64,000 nucleotides of DNA from TK10-74A sp965263065. Its GTDB lineage: Bacteria > Chloroflexota > Dehalococcoidia > Bin125. Shown here piece after piece: positions 59,812-64,000 of the stretch. The stretch covers positions 124,001-188,000 of the forward strand of contig CBDHGH010000003.1 of NCBI GenBank assembly GCA_965263065.1, given 5' to 3'. Position numbers and translations under genes: made by a program. The notes under the pieces were generated by a model. It made no database searches. It had not been told where the DNA came from and worked only from the letters and a program-made list of their open reading frames with translations. The first letter of the stretch is position 1. Each line of letters starts with the position of its first letter.

Positions 59812-60981
59812 TCAGTCGAATGCGGCCTGATGCGGGATGGCGTGGGCGGCGCTGGCCTTGAAGCTGGCGACGACGGGACTGCCCACCTCCAAGGCCAGCG
59901 ACTCCAGCGACGGCCGGGTCAGCGTCGCGACCATCACGCCCCCACTGCCCAGCGACAGCCGCAGCCGCACCAGCGCGCCGGCCGACTCGATCAGCACGAC
60001 GCGGGCCGGCAGCCGGTTGCGGGCGCTCGTCGGCGGCCCCGTCCCATCGGGCAGGTCGAGCGTGATCTGCTCGGGCCGCACGCAGACCAGCGCCGACGCC
60101 GCCGCCACGTCCTCCACCACGACGTCGACATCGCCACCCGGCACGGCGTAGGTCGCGACGCCCTGCGCCTGCGCCCGCAGCGCACCGGGCCAGACGTTCT
60201 CGACGCCGACGAATGCGGCGACCTCGGGATCCGCCGGGGCCGCGAATACGGTCTCCGGCGGCCCCGACTGCCGGAGCGTGCCGGCGATCAGCAGCGCCAC
60301 TTGGTCGGCGAGGCGCAGCGCCTCGTCGCGGTCGTGGGTGACCAGCACGGTGGTGACATCGGTCTCGTGCACGATGGCGGCGAAATCATCGATCAGGGCC
60401 GCGCGGGTCGGCGCATCGAGGGCCGAGAACGGCTCGTCGAGCAGCAGCAGCGACGGCTCCAACGCGAAGGCCCGCGCCAGGCTCACGCGCTGCGCCTCGC
60501 CACCCGACAGCTCCCGGGCGTGCCGCTCCGCCAGGCCATCGACGCCGAGCCGTCGCAGCCAGTGCATCGCCCGCGGCCGGCGCTCGCGGCGCGGCACCTT
60601 GTGCAGGCCGAGCGCCGTCTCCACGTTGCGGCGCACCGACATGCTGAGCAACAGCGCCTCCTGGAACACGGACGCCGTCCGCCGCCGTGCGCCCAGGGGA
60701 TCGTCCCACATGGGCGCGCCGTCCAGGTACAGCTCGCCGCGGCGGGGTTTGATCAGCAGCTGCAGGGCCGCCAGGAGCGTGCTCTTGCCCGACCCGTTGG
60801 GTCCGATGACCGCCGTCACCTGCCCCCGCGGGGCCGAGAACGCGGACAGCCGCAGCACGACGCGGCCCCCGCGCTCGACTTCGAGATCGCGCACCGTGAT
60901 CGCGTCGCCCGCGCGCCCGCCCCGGGGGAGGCGATCACGCGCGCCGGCGCGATCAGACGGTGCGGCGTTGTTGCTGGACAC
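59812..60981 (-). CDS. tupC: Tungstate/molybdate-type ABC transporter ATPase
   Basis: 389 residues. Walker A (GPNGSGKSTLL), signature (ELSGGEAQRVSLARAF), Walker B (LLLLDEPFSALD) and a C-terminal TOBE/MOP-like domain (~280-389, ARVVLIESAGALVRLRL) typical of ModC/TupC. GTG 60981 overlaps the end of tupB by 29 bp. It energises the TupAB system. Confidence 0.9.
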   Translation of the reverse strand: MSSNNAAPSDRAGARDRLPRGGRAGDAITVRDLEVERGGRVVLRLSAFSAPRGQVTAVIGPNGSGKSTLLAALQLLIKPRRGELYLDGAPMWDDPLGARRRTASVFQEALLLSMSVRRNVETALGLHKVPRRERRPRAMHWLRRLGVDGLAERHARELSGGEAQRVSLARAFALEPSLLLLDEPFSALDAPTRAALIDDFAAIVHETDVTTVLVTHDRDEALRLADQVALLIAGTLRQSGPPETVFAAPADPEVAAFVGVENVWPGALRAQAQGVATYAVPGGDVDVVVEDVAAASALVCVRPEQITLDLPDGTGPPTSARNRLPARVVLIESAGALVRLRLSLGSGGVMVATLTRPSLESLALEVGSPVVASFKASAAHAIPHQAAFD

Positions 60982-61651
60982 CGGTGAAGAATAGGTTGAT
61001 GCCGTAGGCCAGAACGAGCAGCACGATTCCCAGCGCGATGGCGACTTCGAAGTTGCCGCGGCTCGTTTCCAGCGCCGTCGCCGTGGTCAGGACGCGGGTT
61101 TCGCCGGCGATGTTGCCGCCCACCATCAGCGCCGCGCCCACCTCCGAGATCACGGCGCCGAAGCCCGCCATCAGTGCGGCCAGCAGGCCCAGTCGCGCCT
61201 CGCGGACGATCAGCCACAGGAATTGGAGCCGGTTCGCGCCCAGCGAGACGATCTGGTCCAGGAGCCGGGGATTGATCTGCTGGATCGACGCCATGGAGAA
61301 GCCGATCACGAGCGGCACCGCGATCAGGAACTGCGCCAGCACCATCGCCGAGGGGGTGTAGATCAGCTCCAGCGCGCCCAGCGGGCCGCTGCGCCAGAGG
61401 AACAGCGCCACGACGAGCCCCACCACGACCGGCGGCATGCCCATGCCCGTGTTGACCAGCGCCACGACCGGACGCCGGCCCGGGAACGACCGCAGGGCCA
61501 GCGCCGCGCCAATCGGCACGCCGACCGCCAGCGACACGATCGTCGCCACGATCGAGATGCCCAGCGTGCGCAGCGTGATCTCGATGATCTCCGCGTCGCC
61601 GCTGAGCCACAGTTTGACCGCCTCGCGTAAGCCATCCCACAGGAACTGCAT
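60953..61651 (-). CDS. tupB: Tungstate-type ABC transporter permease
   Basis: 232 residues with about five membrane helices. It has IEITLRTLGISIVATIVSLAVGVPIGAALAL and the coupling region DQIVSLGANRLQFLWLIVREARLGLLAALMAGFGAVISEVGAALMVGGNI, as in TupB. ATG 61651 follows gagga. Confidence 0.9.
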   Translation of the reverse strand: MQFLWDGLREAVKLWLSGDAEIIEITLRTLGISIVATIVSLAVGVPIGAALALRSFPGRRPVVALVNTGMGMPPVVVGLVVALFLWRSGPLGALELIYTPSAMVLAQFLIAVPLVIGFSMASIQQINPRLLDQIVSLGANRLQFLWLIVREARLGLLAALMAGFGAVISEVGAALMVGGNIAGETRVLTTATALETSRGNFEVAIALGIVLLVLAYGINLFFTGVQQQRRTV

Positions 61652-61701
61652 ACGGTCCTCTTTCCCTTCGTCCGCGGGCACCTGCGGAACGGCGGCCGCG
61701 C

Positions 61702-62628
61702 CTAGCCGCCGGCGGCGAACTCCGCCGTCGCTTCCGCCTCCGTGCTGCCGGCGGCGGGGATGAACAGCGGCCGTCCGAATTCCTCGGCCCGGAATGCGCC
61801 GATCCGCGCTTGCACGTCGTCGCGGGTGATGAAGCTGAGCCACGCGATGGCGGCGTCGGCGTGGATGTCGCCCTTGTCGGGATTGACCCGCATCACGCTG
61901 TAGAGATTGATCAGCGACCGATCCCGCTGGACGAGCGGGACGAGGTCGAGATCGTCCCGCAGGGCGAGGAACGTCGCGCGATCGGTGAGCACATAGGCCC
62001 GGCGCTGGCTCGCCACCTGTAGCGTGGCCCCCATCCCCTGCCCACTCTCCAGGTACCACTCGCCCAGCGGCTGCACGTCGATCGCCGCCCACAGGGCCCG
62101 CTCCCGCTTGTGCGTGCCCGAGTCGTCGCCGCGGGAGAGGAAGATCGCCCGCGCATCCGCGCCGGCGCGCGCGAGCTGCGTCAGCGCGACACCGATGTCG
62201 TCCAATCCGGCCAGCCCGGCCGGATCATCGGCCGGACCCGCGATGAGGAAGTCGTTGTAGGCGACGAGCCGCCGGTCGATCACGTCGCCCGCCTCCACCA
62301 GCGCCAGCTCCGCCGACGGTGCATGCACGAAGAGCGCGTCGGCGTTGCCGAGCTCGGCCATGCGCAGCGCCGCGCCGGTGCCCACGGCGATGACCTTCAC
62401 GTTGATGCCGGTCTCCTGCTCGAACACGGGGACGAGTTCGTCGAGCAGGCCGCTGTCATTGACGCTGGTCGTCGTCGCGAGCAGGAGGTCGTCGGGGGCG
62501 TCGCTACAGGTCGCGACGACGCCCATCAGCGCCAGACCCACGAGGAGTCCGGCGCCGAGCGCAATCACGCGCGCAGCCGGACCGCGGCTGAGGTATCGAT
62601 ATGCTGAGTGCGACATAGCGGTCGCCAT
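61702..62628 (-). CDS. tupA: Tungstate-binding lipoprotein
   Basis: 308 residues. Signal helix ARVIALGAGLLVGLALMG with lipobox VATC, then the TupA signature TTTSVNDSGLLDELVPVFEQETGINVKVIAVGTGAAL and VHAPSAELALVEAG with AYNDFLIAGP. It binds tungstate. It has no Ala-rich stalk, unlike the dpp-type proteins. ATG 62628 or 62616 may be used; neither has a clear ribosome site. Confidence 0.93.
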   Translation of the reverse strand: MATAMSHSAYRYLSRGPAARVIALGAGLLVGLALMGVVATCSDAPDDLLLATTTSVNDSGLLDELVPVFEQETGINVKVIAVGTGAALRMAELGNADALFVHAPSAELALVEAGDVIDRRLVAYNDFLIAGPADDPAGLAGLDDIGVALTQLARAGADARAIFLSRGDDSGTHKRERALWAAIDVQPLGEWYLESGQGMGATLQVASQRRAYVLTDRATFLALRDDLDLVPLVQRDRSLINLYSVMRVNPDKGDIHADAAIAWLSFITRDDVQARIGAFRAEEFGRPLFIPAAGSTEAEATAEFAAGG

Positions 62629-62680
62629 GATCGCACGCGGACGACGGCCGGGCAACCCGTCGCCAGCCGCGGGTCGGGGC

Positions 62681-63469
62681 TCAGGTCACACCGGCCAGCA
62701 GGCCGCCGGCGCTCTCGGGTGGGGCGGGGCCGTCCGGAAAACGCGGGCCGCTCGCCAGTTGGTACCACTCCTCGTGCAGCAGGGCCGCCACGATGCCCGG
62801 AGGGAACAGGCTCTCCGCGACGCCGTCGGGCAGTTGTGAGCGGTGCGCCTCGATCGAGGCGCGCTTGATCGCCGCGTCGACGCGGAGCTTCAGGTCGGGC
62901 GCGTCGGCATCGACCCCCAGCCGAGGGGCGGCGCCCGGCGCCAGCGCCGCGTCGGCGCCGCCCGTCATGCGCCGCCACTGCGGCTCGAACAGCGCTCGCG
63001 GAAACGCCGCCCACAACACCCGCGTCGACCCCGGCGCCCAGGCCAGCGCTTGCATCAGCGCTTCGGTCAGCGCCAAATGGTCCGCGTGCGCGTAGGCCCC
63101 GTCCGGGCCCAGGCTCAGCACGACCTGCGGCGACACCTCCTGCAGCACATCGACCAGGGTGGCCTCCAGGCGCCCGGCCGGCAGGTCCGTCAGGCCGCCG
63201 TCGGGGAGGTCCAGGAAGCGGGGGGCCGACGCCCCCAGCGCCGCGCACGAGGCCGCCAGCTCCCGCGAGCGCCGCCCCGCCAGATCCGATGGCCGGGCGG
63301 GGTGGCCGGGCCGGGCGGAGAAATCGTCGCCGCGCTCGCCGCGGGTGGCGCAGAGGACATGCACGCGCGCCCCGGCCTGCGCCGCGGCGTGCAGCGCGCC
63401 CGCCATCGCGTACGACTCATCGTCGGGGTGCGGAATCACGGCGAGCACGCGGTGTGGACGGCTGGGCAT
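62681..63469 (-). CDS. PIG-L / LmbE-type N-deacetylase
   Basis: 262 residues. Zinc motif AVIPHPDDESYAMAGAL near the N-terminus and the second His in GAYAHADHLALTEAL. It belongs to a family that removes acetyl from GlcNAc derivatives (MshB, LmbE). ATG 63469 places the motif near the N-terminus. Substrate unknown; bacillithiol/mycothiol-like synthesis is possible. Confidence 0.9.
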   Translation of the reverse strand: MPSRPHRVLAVIPHPDDESYAMAGALHAAAQAGARVHVLCATRGERGDDFSARPGHPARPSDLAGRRSRELAASCAALGASAPRFLDLPDGGLTDLPAGRLEATLVDVLQEVSPQVVLSLGPDGAYAHADHLALTEALMQALAWAPGSTRVLWAAFPRALFEPQWRRMTGGADAALAPGAAPRLGVDADAPDLKLRVDAAIKRASIEAHRSQLPDGVAESLFPPGIVAALLHEEWYQLASGPRFPDGPAPPESAGGLLAGVT

Positions 63470-63543
63470 GCGTGCAAGATAGTCGGGTCGCGGCGGCAGT
63501 GGGCGGCGCGCACCGGCGCCGGGTTCGCCGCTAGGCTCGACGC

Positions 63544-64000
63544 ATGCAGCACGCCGCACAGCACTGGGACGCGATCGTCGTGGGGGGCGGGCCCGCCGGC
63601 AGCAGCGCCGCGCGACGGCTGGCGCTGGGCGGCGCGCGCACCCTGCTGCTGGAGAAGCAGCGCCACCCGCGCTACAAGCCCTGCGGCGGCGGCCTGCCCC
63701 TGCACGCGCTGGCCGAGATCGAGACGCCCATCGACGACCTGATCGAGGCCCAGGTGCACACGCTGGAGATCAGCCACCCGAACGGGCGTCGCTTCCGGAA
63801 GGCGCACGGCCGGCCGTTCGCGAGCCTCGTCATGCGGGACCGCCTCGATGCACGCCTGCTCGACGCGGCCCGCGCAGCCGGCGTGCAGGTGCGCGAGGGC
63901 GAGCCCCTGCGACGCCTCTCGTGCGAGGGCGGGGCGCGGGGCGCGGTCGTCGAGACGGAGCTTGGGCGCTACGAGGCGCCGGCGCTGATCGGGGCGGACG
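63544..64000 (+). CDS. Geranylgeranyl-reductase-type flavoprotein (3' end missing)
   Basis: 152 residues visible. It has AIVVGGGPAGSSAARRLALGG (FAD site) and LLEKQRHPRYKPCGGGLPLHAL, with the conserved PCGGG, followed by LVMRDRLDARLLDAARAAGVQV. These enzymes reduce isoprenoid chains. The reading frame runs off the window. Confidence 0.88.
   Translation, partial: MQHAAQHWDAIVVGGGPAGSSAARRLALGGARTLLLEKQRHPRYKPCGGGLPLHALAEIETPIDDLIEAQVHTLEISHPNGRRFRKAHGRPFASLVMRDRLDARLLDAARAAGVQVREGEPLRRLSCEGGARGAVVETELGRYEAPALIGAD

Overview
The window is a gene-dense, very GC-rich bacterial segment (roughly 70 % GC by eye) with mostly GTG/ATG starts, many 4-bp ATGA/GTGA overlaps and lipoprotein-anchored binding proteins. 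The combination of F420 genes (cofE, npdG and an LLM-class oxidoreductase), hopanoid genes, nickel superoxide dismutase, SUF with SufU/SufT, and a thiolase beside an OB-fold DUF35-type protein fits a monoderm Chloroflexota lineage (Dehalococcoidia/SAR202-like). An actinobacterial-type host cannot be excluded. This taxonomic reading is inference; no rRNA or tRNA gene was seen.

Layout. 1-5.9 kb: a SUF iron-sulfur operon (sufB 3' part, A-type carrier with a Cys tail, sufD, Rieske ferredoxin, sufS, sufU, sufT). 5.9-12.1 kb: VOC protein, a HicAB toxin-antitoxin pair lying between two 155-bp direct repeats, MFS transporter, macro-domain plus Nudix pair, cobalamin adenosyltransferase, beta-propeller protein and a Fur regulator. 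12.1-17.2 kb: a peptide-type ABC module (dppC, dppB, binding protein 1) bounded by two copies of the 3' end of fur. 17.2-25.4 kb: NAD-dependent epimerase, then the hopanoid block (polyprenyl synthase, shc, hpnC, hpnD, hpnE) and a GGQ release-factor-like protein. 25.5-36.2 kb: two more binding-protein paralogues as orphan cassettes, separated by cofE-npdG and a NitT/TauT-type ABC system with an HxlR regulator. 36.2-47.1 kb: a 10-bp tandem repeat inside a candidate small ORF, a four-cluster ferredoxin, a tethered PPC lipoprotein, a GltD-like reductase, SirB1, YjbQ, a ModE-like regulator, MidA, peroxiredoxin, a NifU-like scaffold, an LLM oxidoreductase and a MocA-like nucleotidyltransferase. 47.1-51.2 kb: a GHKL-STAS regulator and a second hopanoid block (hpnH, hpnG, hpnA). 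51.3-64 kb: OB-fold protein, thiolase, thiamine pyrophosphokinase, FmdB-type Zn ribbon with a Met-Gly-Pro/His tail, sodN/sodX, CIRCE-controlled groEL, pyruvate kinase, glutaredoxin, the tungstate transporter tupCBA, a PIG-L deacetylase and the start of a geranylgeranyl-reductase-type flavoprotein.

How it works together. The two hopanoid blocks together cover squalene formation, cyclisation and side-chain addition. SUF, the NifU-like scaffold and the ferredoxins serve Fe-S metabolism. tupABC, the ModE-like regulator and MocA point to W/Mo-cofactor enzymes. NiSOD, peroxiredoxin and glutaredoxin indicate an aerobic or oxygen-tolerant life.

The most unusual structure is the family of three substrate-binding lipoproteins carrying ~200-230-residue alanine-rich stalks. 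They share one promoter/leader cassette and are bounded by palindromic GC-rich repeats that also occur elsewhere in the window. Two insertion events that left direct repeats of gene ends (hicAB, and the dpp module next to fur) suggest a recombinogenic region.
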